Positions 1-13,736 of a DNA stretch of 64,000 bases are shown in pieces; position 1 is the first letter of the stretch, and each line of letters starts with the position of its first letter. The DNA lies in contig QZCP01000046.1 in assembly GCA_003956705.1 (NCBI GenBank), forward strand, positions 99,605 to 163,604, written 5' to 3'. This DNA is from Brevipalpus yothersi (Eukaryota; Arthropoda; Arachnida; Trombidiformes; Tenuipalpidae). Made by a program: the position numbers and the translations under genes. The notes below the pieces were generated by a model. That model did no database searches and was not told the DNA's origin. It saw nothing but the letters and a program-made list of their open reading frames with translations.

Positions 1-1
1 C

Positions 2-908
2 CATGAAATTGATGATTGCTTAAAGTCTCTGATTGATTCAATTGAGGAAGCTCTTGCAGTTCTTCGACTGGAAACTGATCATAATATAGATCGTTGTAAT
101 GCAATCGGTATTGATGAGGAATTGGAAGATCAAAGAAAAGATGAGAGACTTGTTCAAGATGCTCTCATTAAGCGTCTACAAATATTAGATTTACAGTGTA
201 TTTGCTGCTACAATTTGATTGCTCAATCAAATCGTGACTTTCAAATATTTACCAGTGAGGAACATCAACTTCAATTGTACAAAAATTTTGAAGAAGTTCA
301 TCGATTGTACAAATTTCATGGTGAAAGAATTTTTGTGAACGATTTCAAGGAAACTGCTTGATTCAATGAGTCATAAATTATTAATTGATTGTATCATGAT
401 CATTGAGCATCTTAGTAAATCTTTGATTGATGAATTTGAGTATCGAAAGATGAAGAGTTCACAAATGATCAAAAATATGGTGTTTGTTCTAGATAATCTT
501 GTCGATTCATGTGAAATATTCATGAAACATTGGGACTGTGAAAGTTCATATGAATTGATTGGAAAAGATGGAAATTGGAAACCAAACACTAAATACCTTC
601 GATTACCCAAACGAAGTAAGCGATTTCAAGATGAACTCAAAGATGCAAGTCCAATATGGATACGTTTTCTGCTCATACTAATTCAATGTCGATGTGTTCA
701 AAAGCTTATGCTAGAACGATACAATCGAAAATGGACAAAGGAGATGAATAAACTTATAAAACGTTTGCATGTACGGAACTTTTTGATAGATATTCGAAAT
801 GCCGAGTTACTATATGTCTATATTACTGAAGAATTTGGTGAACAAAGGGAAGTAAAACCTGTGAACTTTTATTACCGAGAGCAAAGCTTCTACACGACAG
901 AAGAATAA
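2..908 (+). CDS. Unrecognised protein, 3' part, with a reading-frame break
   Basis: An open frame runs in from the left edge to a TGA at 359-361. A second frame (ATG 366 to TAA 908, 180 residues) begins five bases later in another phase. Both look coding: mixed charged and hydrophobic residues, few homopolymers, helical in character. The second is rich in Lys, Arg and aromatic residues and has no obvious signal peptide or membrane segment. I recognise no domain in either. The simplest reading is one gene interrupted by a frameshift (mutation or sequence error); two adjacent genes are also possible. The 5' end lies outside the window. Confidence 0.5.
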
Positions 909-1418
909 GTTCTCAAGTTACTGATGGTAAAAATTTTCTCACCTAATCATCAATTAATTTCACTCTGTAAAGTAAAACTTTGTAACTTTTTAAGCTTGTA
1001 ATATACTACTTATATCATCAATTTGGATTAAGAAAACATTTCGAGCCAAATATTTTCAAGAAAGGATGAAAATGGGCTCAGAACAAACGAAATTGAAATT
1101 TCAGATAGATTTCTTTTCTTTTGGTTTCGATTCTTTCATCAGTACTCTTCGCAGTTATGAGCGCAATTTGATTGAATAGCCAATCAATGAAACTAGATCA
1201 TCAAATTGATCAAAATTAGGGGTTATATATAGTTTTTAATGTTTCCAAATAACAAATTCGATCACATCAAAGGCTCATGTAGTGTATATAAAGTAAAAAA
1301 TTGCTCCTAATGTTAGATATCTCATCAACTTTAATGAGTATCGAGGAGCCCCATTCTCATAAAAATGATCATAAACTTTTAGAAAAACTAATTATCCATG
1401 GTATTATCCATTATGAAT
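909..1418. other. Short intergenic stretch
   Basis: AT-rich sequence between two gene 3' ends (the unknown gene on + and sorbitol dehydrogenase on -). No coding signal, repeat or RNA gene is seen; it probably holds both 3' UTRs. Confidence 0.5.
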
Positions 1419-3052
1419 TCAGTCAGTCATACAATCGATCATAATTTTAATACCTTTCCCACTTTTGGCCAATTCGAATGCATCAAGTGCTTGATCAAGC
1501 TTGAAACGATGAGAGATCAGTGGTTTCACATCGATTGTACCACTCGAAATCAAATCAACAGCTCTTGACCATCTAATTTGAAAGAAAATTTTCGTTATTC
1601 TTATTTGCGAAAGCAACAAGCCAACTCATTTCATTTGCTAAGTAATTAACTCACGTATTCATGTATCGATAACATCCTCTGAGATCGAGCTCTTTACAGG
1701 CAGCAGTCATAATTGGAATGGTGACTTCATTTGGTCCACAACCGATTAGTATAACTTTTCCACCATCTCTACAAGTCTATGATCCAAGAAATTGGTTAAT
1801 TTTTCTGGTCAATTGTAATTAATTATCTAAACTTACAGCAATTGCCAATCGAATACTCGCTTCAGCACCACAGCATTCCAATACTGTGTCCGGCATTCGA
1901 CCAAGTCCAGAGATGATTTTTTCTCTTGTTTCAGCCTCTGTCTGTTCTTTGGTCAGAAGAACTGTGGCAGTTGCTCCAAACTTTTTGGCCAACTCTAATC
2001 GATCCTTATTGAAATCTGAGAAACAAAAATTTTTTTAGAATTGAAAGAGGGACAGAGTTTTTTTTACCAGTAACACAAACTCTAGTAGCTCCAAAAGCTT
2101 TAACCAAGAGAAGATTAATCAAACCAATTGGTCCAGCCCCACATATTAGAAAAACTTGGCCTCCTTTGATTTCGGCTCGATCGGAAGCATGCAAGGCCAC
2201 AGATAGAGGTTCCATTAGAGCGCCTTCTTCGTCACTCACATGATCTGGCAATCTGTGTGACGAATATTGATATTAATTAGAATGAAATTATAATTTTTAT
2301 GATTTTTCGGCACCGTACTTGTAGCAAAAATCTGCTGGCCATTTGTAGTATTTTGTTAACGTCCCATTGTCAGGTGGACAAGCGGAAAAATACACATTCG
2401 GGCAGATATTGTAAGAACCTTCACGACAATCTTTACACCTTAAACATGGAATTCCTGGTTCCACAGCAACTCTATCGCCAACTTTCAAATTTTTAACACC
2501 TTCCCCAACAGCCACCACATGAGCACTGGCTTCATGGCCCATGATGATCGGCTCTTTTACGACAAAAGGTCCGAGTAAACCTTTTGTCCAGAATGTCACG
2601 TCCGAGCCACATATTCCAACTTTCGAGGATCTTAGAAGAACCTCTGGAAAAAGAAAAGTTTTTTCAGGTAAAATATCTGATCGAACAGGGGAAAGATTGA
2701 TATATCAGTATTTCTTCTTTTTTCGGGATGATTTTCTTTTATCATTACAATGAATAAAGCTCAGGTGTTTATCATTTACTCATGATGTCGACATGTCTGA
2801 ACTGTTATCATCATATTGCTGTCTGCTTTTCGAGAGGTGTGCTAAGTGATAACTGTTACTGGGGTCAACGTTCAGAATTGCTACGTTTATCAAATTTCGA
2901 GGAATTCTAATTGATTAGCACGCATTTTGCTTACCGTTTTTACCAGGCATATCTGGTAGAGGTGATTCTTCAAGACGAAGATCATTTTGCTTGTGTAACA
3001 CAACAGATAAATTTTTTTGTGATCCATAATTGGTAGGCAATTGATGGGACAT
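1419..3052 (-). CDS. SORD: Sorbitol (L-iditol) dehydrogenase
   Basis: Zinc-dependent medium-chain dehydrogenase that oxidises sorbitol to fructose with NAD+ in the cytosol (polyol pathway). Six exons splice in frame: 3052-2935, 2643-2319, 2252-2068, 2015-1837, 1776-1655 and 1572-1419. They give 360 residues, the usual family length. Visible motifs are GICGSD (catalytic zinc Cys), GHEA (zinc His and Glu), MEPLSVALHA and the Rossmann loop GAGPIG, followed by V-T-D, whose Asp fits NAD preference. The structural-zinc lobe keeps four cysteines (CLRCKDCREGSYNIC); human SORD lacks this set. The start gives the expected N-terminus before a phase-1 intron. Introns are 50-290 bp. The family call is firm; substrate preference could be another polyol. 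Confidence 0.95.
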
Positions 3053-6000
3053 TCTTCAGCTTTGAGTAATTCACTTTAGGCAATGGAAACAAAATGGCAC
3101 ACCAGATGGATGCAATCAAGACTAGCCAAAAAAGAGTACAGAAAGATAAGGATAAGCTTATGATCCTCAGAAAATTAGTGAATTGATTGGAAAATATTGT
3201 GAAATGAGTGAAGAGCAATGGAAAGTTCGTTAATAAGCTTTCCCACAAGAATGAGAAAACAATGAGAGAAAATTTTTCTTTTATACTGTATCACCAAGGC
3301 GCCCTCCAGCCCCAGATTAACCTCACCATTAGGAGGGGATCCAGAACAGCATCCACCTTTGGAAGGAGGGAAAAACAATTTGACATTTATTCATGTATAA
3401 TCCATATATTCTTTTATAATTACAGTTTCTCTCCCTATTTCGTCATCTGAGGTGGAAGAATTCTATTCGCACTCAGAGAATAGCTGGATCTAGGCTGTGA
3501 GAAGGAGCAAACTCATGTGGCTCTAGTGTAATTTATTATCAATGAATTCTGGATTATCAAGAATTAGCCAAACGTGAGTGAGAGAGAGAGAAAGATGGAA
3601 TTCTTACAGATATCAGAATTCATTTCTGTAACCAGCTCAAGCTAGAGAGCGAGATAGCGATATACTTATATCATCAATTCTGATAATATGAAACCGATGT
3701 GATTGGAGAAGAATTGACTTTTCATCAGCTCAATTATCCGTTTCATCTGTGTAGGTGTCACAGACAAACTTCGCCCAGGAATTTTATCATTTTCAACCTA
3801 TCCAACTTCCCTGGTGAGGGATGGTTTATGGTTTATGGTTGTTGGTTTATCAGGGAAATTTTTCATGCACCATCAATATCGCTGTGATGAAGTTTTATTT
3901 ATTTTTATATTCATCCACCTTATATCAACCTTTAAGGGAACTATGAACCGATTGTACTGACCAAAATTCCTACAACATTATTTAGCGCTGCTAACTTTTG
4001 TAAAAAATATTTATTATGATTTTTTAATTTTGATCATGTCCTAAGATTTTATTTTTTGCTTCTTTAATTCAATCTCTCAAGAGGAAACGAAATTACAATA
4101 TCTGTCACACTTTACGGAGAAACTTTGAAAAACCTCAAATATAATCTCTCCCGAAATTTTTGTCTGAAACCCAATTTCGCCATTCAAAAGCCTCAAAGTT
4201 CTAAGAAAATATTTTGAATAATGGTAAGCTTTTATTAAAAATAGAATTTTTTTTGCCACAAAAATAGGTCAGAGTATTATGGAGATGAGTGAAGTCTCAG
4301 ATAATATGATTCCTGCGAATACACTAACGAGACCATGTCCTTTGATATTTTCTTGACTCATTTGTTTACCTCAAGGCATTGCACAAGGAAATCCAGTCAA
4401 CAAAGTTCTACTCAAACTGAAAATATTTTTTACCCTAAATTCTGGGAAAATCAAATTCAATTTTCTCCGAGAATATTACATCATGAGAGAGAACATCAAA
4501 GTCCTTTCCGAAACAAAACTAGCTAGAGGCTAGAGGAAGATTATTTTCCATGAGCAAGAGATATCTTTCAAAGTATCTTCATTTTATTCTTCCCATCCAT
4601 AGATTTCCAGTTCCAGTTCTGATTCTTCTTGAATTTTTCTAAGCTGGACTTTTCAAGAGGAGTTTCAATCGAAAACAAAACCTCTGTCCAGTATAATGAA
4701 GGTATTTCTTCTCATTGATGATACATCAGCTTTTTTTTCGTAATTACAAGAGGGAAAATTCTGTCAACAAAAATTTTCGATCTACCAGCACAAGTTTTCA
4801 TTTTCTCTAGTTATTTATCTGCCATACCGACAGATATTCTACATCTGAATTAACTTGAACTTCAACTCTAATAATGATGATAATCTCACGCAACTAGCTC
4901 AAAAAGTTATAAATTCAAGTCACTCATCATACAGAATTTCCAAAAATATATCGATCTTACGTATTTGGAGAGGTAGAGAGGAGAAAAAACGCCTCAGAGA
5001 AAATAACAATCAAATTTAATCACTCAACATTCAAAACCTGCTAAACCGCTCCATAACTGTACCATTTTATCATCATTCTCTCTCTTTCTCTCCCCCCTCA
5101 TTCATTCACTACACTTGATTAAATCAATTTCAACCTCATAAATGAAACGATTGAGTCAAGGCCAAATACTTTACTGTAACAAATAATAGAAATCTCTCTC
5201 GCAGAAAAATATATATACTTCAAATTCGAATCATGATGATTCGATAAAATAGCAATCTTCATGTGAAAAAGAAAAATTTTCTCTACCTTTTTTTCAACAC
5301 GTGTTTTTCAAGTGTCAATTTAAATGATCAAAGTTCATTAATGCATGTATTTCTATATTCTATCGAAAAATTATTGAAATTATTGAAAATTTTCACATCT
5401 GAACTATTGAAAAAAGGCGCTTCCATTCTTTAACATGAGCTTCGATGAACAGCGCGAATGGATATTGCTTTGATCATGCTTCATGGTTAACTGTTGTTTC
5501 ATGAGTCTCTCTCTCATACATGAGCATTTCATCAGATGAAATTCATCAAGAATAGCCGGTTGTGAAGATAGTGTAGTGTTTAGATATATACCAGATTGGG
5601 TTTGAATATTCAGATGAGTCCAATGAATTAGTTAATGATATGTGTGTGTAAAGTGAAAACACGTATATTTTCTTCATTTATTTTGGTATGAACACAGTGA
5701 AGAATCAAAAGTAATCATCTGTGTTTTGATTTAGATTCTTTTCTTTTTTTGCGTTTTTCTTTCTGTTTTGGGTGGAAGTTTAATAATATGTGATTTGTGA
5801 TACTACCTCTTGACTGTGTATGTATTGTTTATTTTGTTGTTGAGATTCATGTGGCCGATGTAATATTGAGTAATCATATTACATTTGATGATTGCTCATC
5901 ATCATCAATCCTTTGATGACAGCAGTTTGTCTATCTTTATTGTGATCAATTACCAAAGCAAAAAAAGAAGAAGCGAAGACTCTTCATCGTTTACTAGCCT

Positions 6001-6397
6001 CATTTCAGTTCCTCATTTCACTGATAAGGCTACAAACAATTTCTGTGATGACAAAGAATTGACAAATTTACTCCTCAACAATAATTACTTTATTTGGAAT
6101 CCAACAGTTACCTGCCTGAGAGGCAAACTTAGCGAAAGCAATTCACTTTGTTATTTCTTTCCCTTTCCTTTCTTTTTTTTCGTTCAATACCTGGAAATTC
6201 ATTTTTACTCCTTATCACCATCATTCTCATCACCATCAATAATTGTGACAGATTTCCGATTCCACATCCGTACCGTGTTGGTGTGGCTTGTTCGGTAATC
6301 TAATTTTCGGTGTGGCTGAAAAAGTGCTCTACATTTCTTCATACTGATTTTCGGTTGTTTCGGTAACAAAAGTTAAATCATCATCACCATCATCATC
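3053..6397. other. Long non-coding stretch between SORD and the ABHD gene
   Basis: About 3.3 kb, AT-rich, with many short homopolymers and scattered TCATCA runs. The reading frames I inspected (for example 5888-6298) have poor codon character and no recognisable domain. It probably contains the promoter of SORD (leftward) and the promoter and 5' UTR of the ABHD gene (rightward). I see no transposon ends, long inverted repeats or RNA genes. Confidence 0.5.
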
Positions 6398-9159
6398 ATG
6401 TCTATCAGCCACGGTATGCGGGGTGGTGAATCATTTACATCGATGGTTTCAGGAATTTCCATTATCGATCCATCGTCTATGCCTGATCTGAAACAATTCA
6501 TCGATCAAAGTGTGGATAATGCATGGTTATTGTATGCCGCCAACCCTAGATGGGCCCTTGGATTCGCTTTGGCCTTGATTTACATAATATATTATCTTCT
6601 TCAAGTTGTTAGGGTAAGTTGATACACTTTATGTTTGACCATGACTTTCACTTTTGCTCACTTTCTTGATTACCATTATTTAATCATCATGAAACATTTT
6701 ATATCATGTATTTCTGGGGAGCCAGTTCAATGATGGATGCCACTAACGATAAATGTTTTATCTGTTTATTTTCTTCCCCAGAAACCAGAGTTTTATTGTC
6801 AAGATAATAATAAATTTGGACGATTTCTCCTGGCCAATTGTTCAGTGTTAACCGAAAAGTATTGGCCAACTTTATGGTGTTTTGATACTCATGCTCAAAC
6901 AGCTATAGCCAACGCAATTCGAGGAACATTGCCTAACCTTAAATACAAGCGGTAAGATCAGCTTGTCAAAAGAAATAATTGATAACATACTTTTCAACTA
7001 ATGAAATATATTTCAGTGTCGACTGAATCTTCCTCACTTGCGAGTCTGAAAGCCTAGTTTCACAAGCTATCAAGTCTTCTCATTGATTGATGCACGATCA
7101 ATAATAGATTTTCAGTCTCACGGTCTTACGAAAAATCTTGCTAGGGAACCCATTGAGCACTCATTTCCTCTATGTTTGTAGGGAATCAACTTTAGGAGAA
7201 CTTTCCTTCCTACACTTCATGCTGGTAAACTATTTTTCATTACGATGGTTGAATTTACTCACACTCATCTGTCTCTAAAACTATTCGTTTCCATCACTTA
7301 TATCCATAAATAACTTGGAGAATATGAGAGAGTTGAGAAGTTTCTCTAGTGTTTTAAATTCTTCTCTTATTTTTGCTGCTCCTTCTAGTTGTGAGGTGAT
7401 CATCGATAATGTTACAATTTTCCTGGAATCTGCCTGAGCTCAGTCTTTTCATTTCCAATTACCTCCTTCCTCTGATATTATCGATGAGTCTAGTAGATTT
7501 TCTCTGTTGGATACAGCTTTCTTCAACTCACTTGATTGCTCATGTACACGCGCTTTATTTGATTGGAAAACGATTGAGGGAAGTTCTCGAGGTTTCTGGA
7601 TTTCTTACTCATTCAGAAGGAAATCAATAGAAGTTGAGAAAATCTTTGTTTGTGTGTGCTCAGTGGAGCTTGATTGAAAAAATACTTCCCTTGATAACAA
7701 ATATAGAATTGCTCATTTCGTGAATGAATCTGAATAAATGAATATCCGTTCGTTTCAACGGAGAGAAGGGTATTAATTTTCTTATCGCTTATTGCTCACT
7801 TTCCTATGAACAATAGAGAGAAAGTTGGCAACATAATCTCATTCACGCAAATGTCTCATTTATTGTTAAAAAGGTTTTTTTCACCAAATGTAATTCAATA
7901 TTTTGAATCATGAAGACTAAATTTCTTCTAGAATTCTAGCTTCAGCATCTCAAGCTCTCTGAGCTATTACTTTTATGACTCTCAATAGTTTTCCTGTACG
8001 AAGCTTCCTCTAACTTTGACTCATGCAATTTGAAATCTATTTTCAGAGAAATCATCAAATTACCAGATGGAGGTGAAGTTTCGCTGGATTGGTACGAAGG
8101 TCCACCTCATAAGGACAGCATTAATGAGAATCATAGACCAATCGCTCTATTTTTACCTGGTCTTACTGGTGATAGTCAAACAGAGTATATCAAAAGCTTA
8201 GTCCCTAATGCTCATGCTTTGGGTTACAGGTGAGCTATGAAGTGAATCGTGAAGAATAGAAGATCATTATGTTAATACCAATTATTTTTCAGGGCGGTAG
8301 CATTCAACAATCGTGGACGAGGAGGCATGAAATTGCTCACCGCTCGCCTTTATTGCGCTGCCAATTGTGAAGATTTGGAGTTCATGCTGAGGCATATTAA
8401 GAGAAAATATCCCAAAGCAAGGATCGTTGCCACCGGGGTTTCACTTGGTGGAATAGTTCTCTGTCGCTACTTGGTTCAATCTCGCGCCAACTCTCTGGTA
8501 GATGCTGCGATGTTGATCTCGGTTTGCTATGATCTCAACGCAGGTTGCGATAGTATGAGTAGGCCTGGTCTAAATATGGCCTTAAACCAACATTTGGCTC
8601 GTTCTCTGAGTAGAGTTGTCCAGCAACATGCTGAGGTTCTAGAGCCACTTGAGCAGATAAACTACAAAGAAGTACTCAAAAGTCGAACCCTACGAGATTT
8701 TGATGAGCGTTTCACCATCAAGATGTGGGGCTTCAGAACATCGGCAGAATACTATCAAGAAGCTAGTTCAAAGGAGAAAATAGGTTTAATAAGAGTTCCC
8801 ACCTTGTGTGTAAATGCAGCTGATGACATGTTTGCACCGATTCATTGTAAGTATTAATCATTAATCAAATAATTCCTCGCATCTCGGGTTAAATATCTTA
8901 TGTTAAATTTGCTTGTCTCTTTTCTTGTCCTTCCTCCTCTAAATCATTAGCTTTACCCATCGACGAAGTTAAAAAATCAAACTATGTCGCCCTTGTCGTG
9001 ACACAACGGGGTGGTCATATTGGCTTCATGGAAGGTCTTTTTCCGATGTTGCCATTCTACTCTGAAAGATTATCTAAACAATATTTAGAAGCCCTCCTGG
9101 AAGTATTTCGTGAGAAAGATTGTAAGTCCTTCTTCGAAACAGACCATCTGATTGACTAA
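6398..9159 (+). CDS. ABHD3: Alpha/beta-hydrolase, ABHD1/ABHD3-type phospholipase
   Basis: Membrane-anchored serine hydrolase of the ABHD1/ABHD3 family; human ABHD3 cleaves phosphatidylcholines with unusual acyl chains. Exons 6398-6613, 6782-6951, 8047-8229, 8293-8846 and 8951-9159 splice in frame to 443 residues, close to family length. Residues ~50-70 form one membrane helix. Then come a conserved aromatic block (KYWPTLWCFDTHAQT), the entry strand LFLPGLTGDSQ, the motif FNNRGRGG, the nucleophile elbow GVSLGG (Ser240), the acid in NAADDMFAP (Asp367/368) and His397 in GGHIGFM. The triad is complete. Intron 2 is unusually long here (1.1 kb); the others are 62-170 bp. ABHD1 and ABHD3 cannot be separated by eye. 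Confidence 0.92.
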
Positions 9160-9536
9160 ACGTGAGTTGGTTATTGAACCAGTATCTTTTCTCAAATTCG
9201 TGTATTCTTCAAATTCAAATATTTTAATTGTTGTAAAGATGAAATTTCGTTTTCTCTATCGAGTAATTGATTATCTGCTAAAATACAAAATAATAATAAA
9301 TGTATTTATCAAACTATTACAATGACATCATTTTTGGGTTTAATCTATGGGAGGGCGAGAAAACTCTGCTGAGCAAATCGAACATTAATTAACGAAGAAA
9401 TTTGAGCTTGATAGCAAAATTCACGTTAACCAATATTCATTCGCACGTACCCATGACAACATAATTTTCAGGCATTGGAATTTTTAATTTCTTCACCAAC
9501 TTGTACAAATTATCAAACTATAGATGACTCCGGTTT
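9160..9536. other. Convergent 3' ends of ABHD3 and NEMF
   Basis: Short AT-rich spacer between convergent genes. An AATAAA at 9295-9300, about 136 bp after the ABHD3 stop, is a plausible poly(A) signal. Nothing else is seen. Confidence 0.5.
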
Positions 9537-12533
9537 TCACCTCTTCTTTTTGAGAGCATTCAGATAAACTGAAGTTACTTTAACCTTATTAGGTAGATTT
9601 CTAGCTATTTCTTGATCTTTACAGCTTTTTAACAGATCCTTCTCACGCTGAGTGGTTGTCTTATCATTGATGAATAGATTGAGAGCTGTTTTACCTGCTT
9701 TTCCTCTCTTATTTGTTCCTGGCATCACTTTTACACGAAATTTATAACTACTGAGAGCTGAGTAAGGACCAACTACCGGAATTGCATACAATAAGGTGTC
9801 CTCAGCATTCGGTTGTCCGGTTAACGAGTTCAATAGTTTGATATTTTCTTGAGTTTTTTTCGATGTGCCTTCCTCATCCTCGTCCCCATCCTCATCATTG
9901 TCACCTTCCGACTCGGATAGAGCCTTGAAATTTTGTGCTGATAGATTGGGACTAGGATTTTTTTCAGATCCATCTTTTACTATTGTCACTGGCTCAGTTG
10001 AATCCTCTTTATCATTGCTAAGCTCTTCAGGTTCTTCTGGTTCTTCTATTTCATTACTTTCACTTGTCTTGGCTACTCGTTCATGAATTGCCTTGATAGG
10101 AGCAGATCCTTGAATGGCCATTTTCATACGTCGTTCTTCATCGTCTTGATCTTTGTATTTTTCTTTCATCTTCTTCAATTTGTATCGCTGACCTCTCTTC
10201 AGTTGATTAGGTTGACTCGGTTTATTAGATTTTTTGGGCTCAGATTTTTCAGCCTCAATTTTAGTTTGTTTGTCTTTCTCCTTTCTATTTGATCTTTTCA
10301 TATGATGCTGAGTTTTTGGACGAGGAACTTGAGAACCGGCATAGTCGATGAGATTGTCCTCCTCTGTCATCTCATTAAAAAGACTTTTTTCAGCCACATT
10401 TTTAACCTTTGTGTCTGGGAATTTGTCCTCATTTTCATTCTCATCATCACTCAAGTTGAGATTAATTTCAATCTCTTCGGATTCGTTTTCGAAAGCAGAA
10501 TCCTCAACAGAAACTTTGACTCTTCTCTCATCTTGATGATTTTCCAACGAATCTTCTCCCAGCCGGAACAAAAATCCAAAACCCATCACAAGTTGTGCCA
10601 TAGGAAGATAGTTTTTCTTACCACGAATCATGAATGAGCCCATGGTAAGATATTCACCAGTTGGAGCAGTCTTGGATACTTGGTGTGCATGAACCCACCA
10701 GGAACGACTCGAAAATTTATTTTCCCAAGCAGAAGAATAGCAGACAGCCATAATTCCTGCTTCCTCTAATGTTTTAGGAGGAATTGGGGTATCAGGTGAA
10801 TGATTCTGAATGACAATCGATGAGGCACCATGAAGATCAGCATGAACATATAAGTCACCATTTTTCAAGTGCCGTTTAACTATGAACTCGTTCTGAGCAG
10901 CATCTTTACCCGCAATAACAAGATAGTTTTCTGATGAAATGAACCAGAAAAATTTTTCAAACCACAAAACTTTTCGAGCCTTTGTGATGGAAGTTTTGAT
11001 TGCAACCTCTTTGAGAGTTTGTTGAGCTTTGATCTCAGCATTTTTCAGAGCTTTGGATGACGCATCTAGTGTTTTTTTCTCTTTTTTTGCTGCATATCTC
11101 TTCTTATCATAATATTTTCGAGCATTACCATACGCTGACAAGTCTAGATCAATATCTATCAGACTTTCAATAGTCTCCTCTTCAAAGGGGTCCTTGAGAA
11201 GCATCGTAAAGTGATTCCTCTCTAACTTTAGTGCTTTTATAGAAAGAGCCACTGGATCATTCTCTTCCTGAGCTTCTTTGATGTATTCCTTGATCTCTTC
11301 CCAACTTATCTGATTCGCAATGGCAGACCTTAGAACAAGAAGAGCTTTCTCAACTAAATTGGTATTCACTTCAATGAGATGAGCTTTTTTCTTGTCTTCC
11401 TCCTGGAAACGAGCAAGCTCTTGTAAACGTTTCTCGTGATCTTTTTTAACAACTTCTAACTTTTTGAGAGCATCTTTCTCCTGTTGAAGAGCTTTTTGGT
11501 CAATTTTTTGACCTTCAATACTTGAAAAATAGACATCAACCGCCTTACAGAATCCATCCAATTCCTTGTACTTCAATTGAATAGAATTTTTGTGCTGATT
11601 GAATAGCATCGGATGGAATTCAGTGTAAGTGATCATAGTTTTTGTATCACTGGTATCACCTTCAACCGCTTGACTGATATGTTCTTTATATATTATAACT
11701 CCTTTATGGTCACTTGGTGCAGCATTCATGAGCTTGCTAGCTAGCTGTAAGGCTTCTTCGAGCTTATTTACATCAACATCTCGAGGGTTGACTATTTTGT
11801 AATTCTCAGGAAATCCGACCTCAATGAAACAATGTTCCAAGAGAGCAGGTCCAAAATATACACGAGGAACGAATATTTTTCGAAATGTATCGCCCGGCCT
11901 GGCAGTGTCAAGAATATCGCCAATTTCCATTTTAGATGGCATCTGAAAAACAATTTTCAGATCGTGAAAATTTGCTGATGATTTCTCAAAGAACAAGAGA
12001 GAGAAAGAAAATCAACTGACCTCAAAGTCGCTGATAGCTCGATGTAGAGGATAAAGATCACGAACTCCAAATTTAACGTCATCATTTTCTCCTCCTTTTC
12101 TAACCCTCAGAAGATTCAAAATGATATATTGATGATCGGTGAGAATTACATTGCCTCGGTCGTAGAGTTCAACGATAACATGATAAGCGGCTTCATTGAT
12201 GCCGAACTGGATGTCCACTATTCGATCGATACCGATTTGTCTTATACTTTCGATTCGCTTATTGCGTAAATGTTTTCGTAATTTCATGGCAAAACCAGAT
12301 ACATTGATATTTTTTGGCCATTCATATTCACTGATATGAATACGTATTCCACTTTCAATAAGTAACACAAGTTTACTTATTTCATCCTCTGATTCATGAG
12401 CACTATCTTTCAAGCGAATCAAGAATGTCTTGTTGTCAACATCATAAACCTGATGTACACGAAATCCTTTCAATTGTTCATGAAGTTCCGGTACAATACA
12501 CGAAATATCGATGGTGGTGAAACGTGTTTTCAT
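9537..12533 (-). CDS. NEMF: Ribosome quality control factor NEMF / Rqc2 / Caliban
   Basis: NEMF binds 60S subunits carrying stalled nascent chains, recruits the ligase Listerin and can direct C-terminal tailing. Two exons, 12533-12021 and 11942-9537, give 972 residues (human about 1076). Order: NFACT-N from residue 1, with Asp-Arg at 103-104 in IDRIVDIQFG, matching the Asp needed for tailing in yeast Rqc2. A long charged coiled coil (~330-480) follows. Next is NFACT-R, with KNGDLYVHADLHGASS and WWVHAHQVSK. Then come an acidic and lysine-rich disordered stretch and the NFACT-C end (YAIPVVGPYSAL, AGKTALNLF). The single intron is 78 bp. Start chosen because MKTRFTTID matches the family N-terminus. 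Short divergent frames on the other strand are shadows. Confidence 0.96.
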
Positions 12534-13736
12534 TTTAACACACAATACCAAACCAAGTATTGTACACACAAAAAATGTTGGTCAAAATGGACACTGATTC
12601 CAGACCTTCTCGCCGGACAACAGCTAGCCTGTAATCTTCTGAGAGTAACCTTTTTGAGATGCGAAAATATCATAAAAAGGATATCTAATTAGCAGACAGA
12701 AAAACAAATGATGATTCAATCACACACACACAAACCAAAAACAGACGCACATGTAATACTGTTGTTTATACTGATGACATGTCAACATAATGCACTCTCT
12801 GAACTTGTCTCACCATCATCACTACAATACTCGCTCAATTACACTTCTCAAGTTGTATCGATGAAACAATCATCGCATCAGGATTGTTGGGAATTCATCT
12901 TTCAATCAAAGAATAAATTTTTTCAATCGATATCCTTTTTTGGGTGATTAGAAAAACAGAGAAAAGTACTTCGAACTTGGAACTTTAATCTGTACCTTTA
13001 AATATTCTCCGCAAAAAGAAATCTTATATAAAAGAGAATTTTTTTTGGCTGCGCGATAAAGATGCGCAGTGGTGATGCGTGAGCCGAAGTGGCCTGAGCA
13101 AGGCTAGCTCGAGATTTACGTATTGAAGCTGCCGAAAGTCGCGCACTTAGGGGGTTGAATAGACCATTTTAACCATAGAGATTTTTGGACTGGAAAACAC
13201 AGCCTTAATCTGAACTTATTTGATCAAATAATTGATTCAATGACTTTAGGCATCGAAACGAAAGCGAACAAGCGAGCGTAGCGAGCGCCGTGAGCAACCA
13301 CTAGTGAGATTAAAAAAAATTAAAAATGATGCAATACAGAGGGCGACACATAGGGCAAGGCAATAATGCGCATGCGTTAAATTCTCTCTCTCGCAGTCTC
13401 TTCAAAGTCGCTTGAGATTGAAAATTTTTTCAATTGTTCAAGTTTTTTTTTTTGAAAAAAAGTGTTTAATTCGTGAATATATTTGAGTAGATTGAAGTAA
13501 TTGAATGGAAAGATTTTTCACACCTTTTGGTTTGTGATTTGTTTAACCCAATATTGTTTGAGTGATAGAAAATTTTTTACATTTCTGTATGTGTGTGTGT
13601 GCTATTCGATCTAGATATCCTTTTCCATATTGTGTGTGAGTGTGAGTGTGTGTGTGTTTTTTCACGAGGACGATCGGTGTTGGTGGAAAAAAAATCCTCC
13701 TCAATAATATATACCTTCACATTCATATATATACAC
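12534..13736. promoter_or_regulatory. Shared upstream region of NEMF and the ePHD gene, with a GC-rich islet
   Basis: A 1.2-kb divergent intergenic region. Most is AT-rich, but 13040-13380 is clearly richer in G+C and CpG than its surroundings, with clustered GCGAGCG units (13263-13290) and CGCG steps. GT-repeat tracts lie at about 13586-13660, just before the ePHD start. The layout fits a bidirectional promoter, but no core promoter element could be proved by eye, and the islet could instead be a dispersed repeat. Confidence 0.4.

Noticed and set aside
5888..6298. Frame upstream of the ABHD gene
   Set aside because: Codon character is poor, with Phe/Ser runs from T-rich DNA; more likely 5' UTR.
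9865..10637. Several Ser- or Phe-rich frames opposite NEMF
   Set aside because: Complements of the acidic and lysine-rich NEMF regions, with no independent support.
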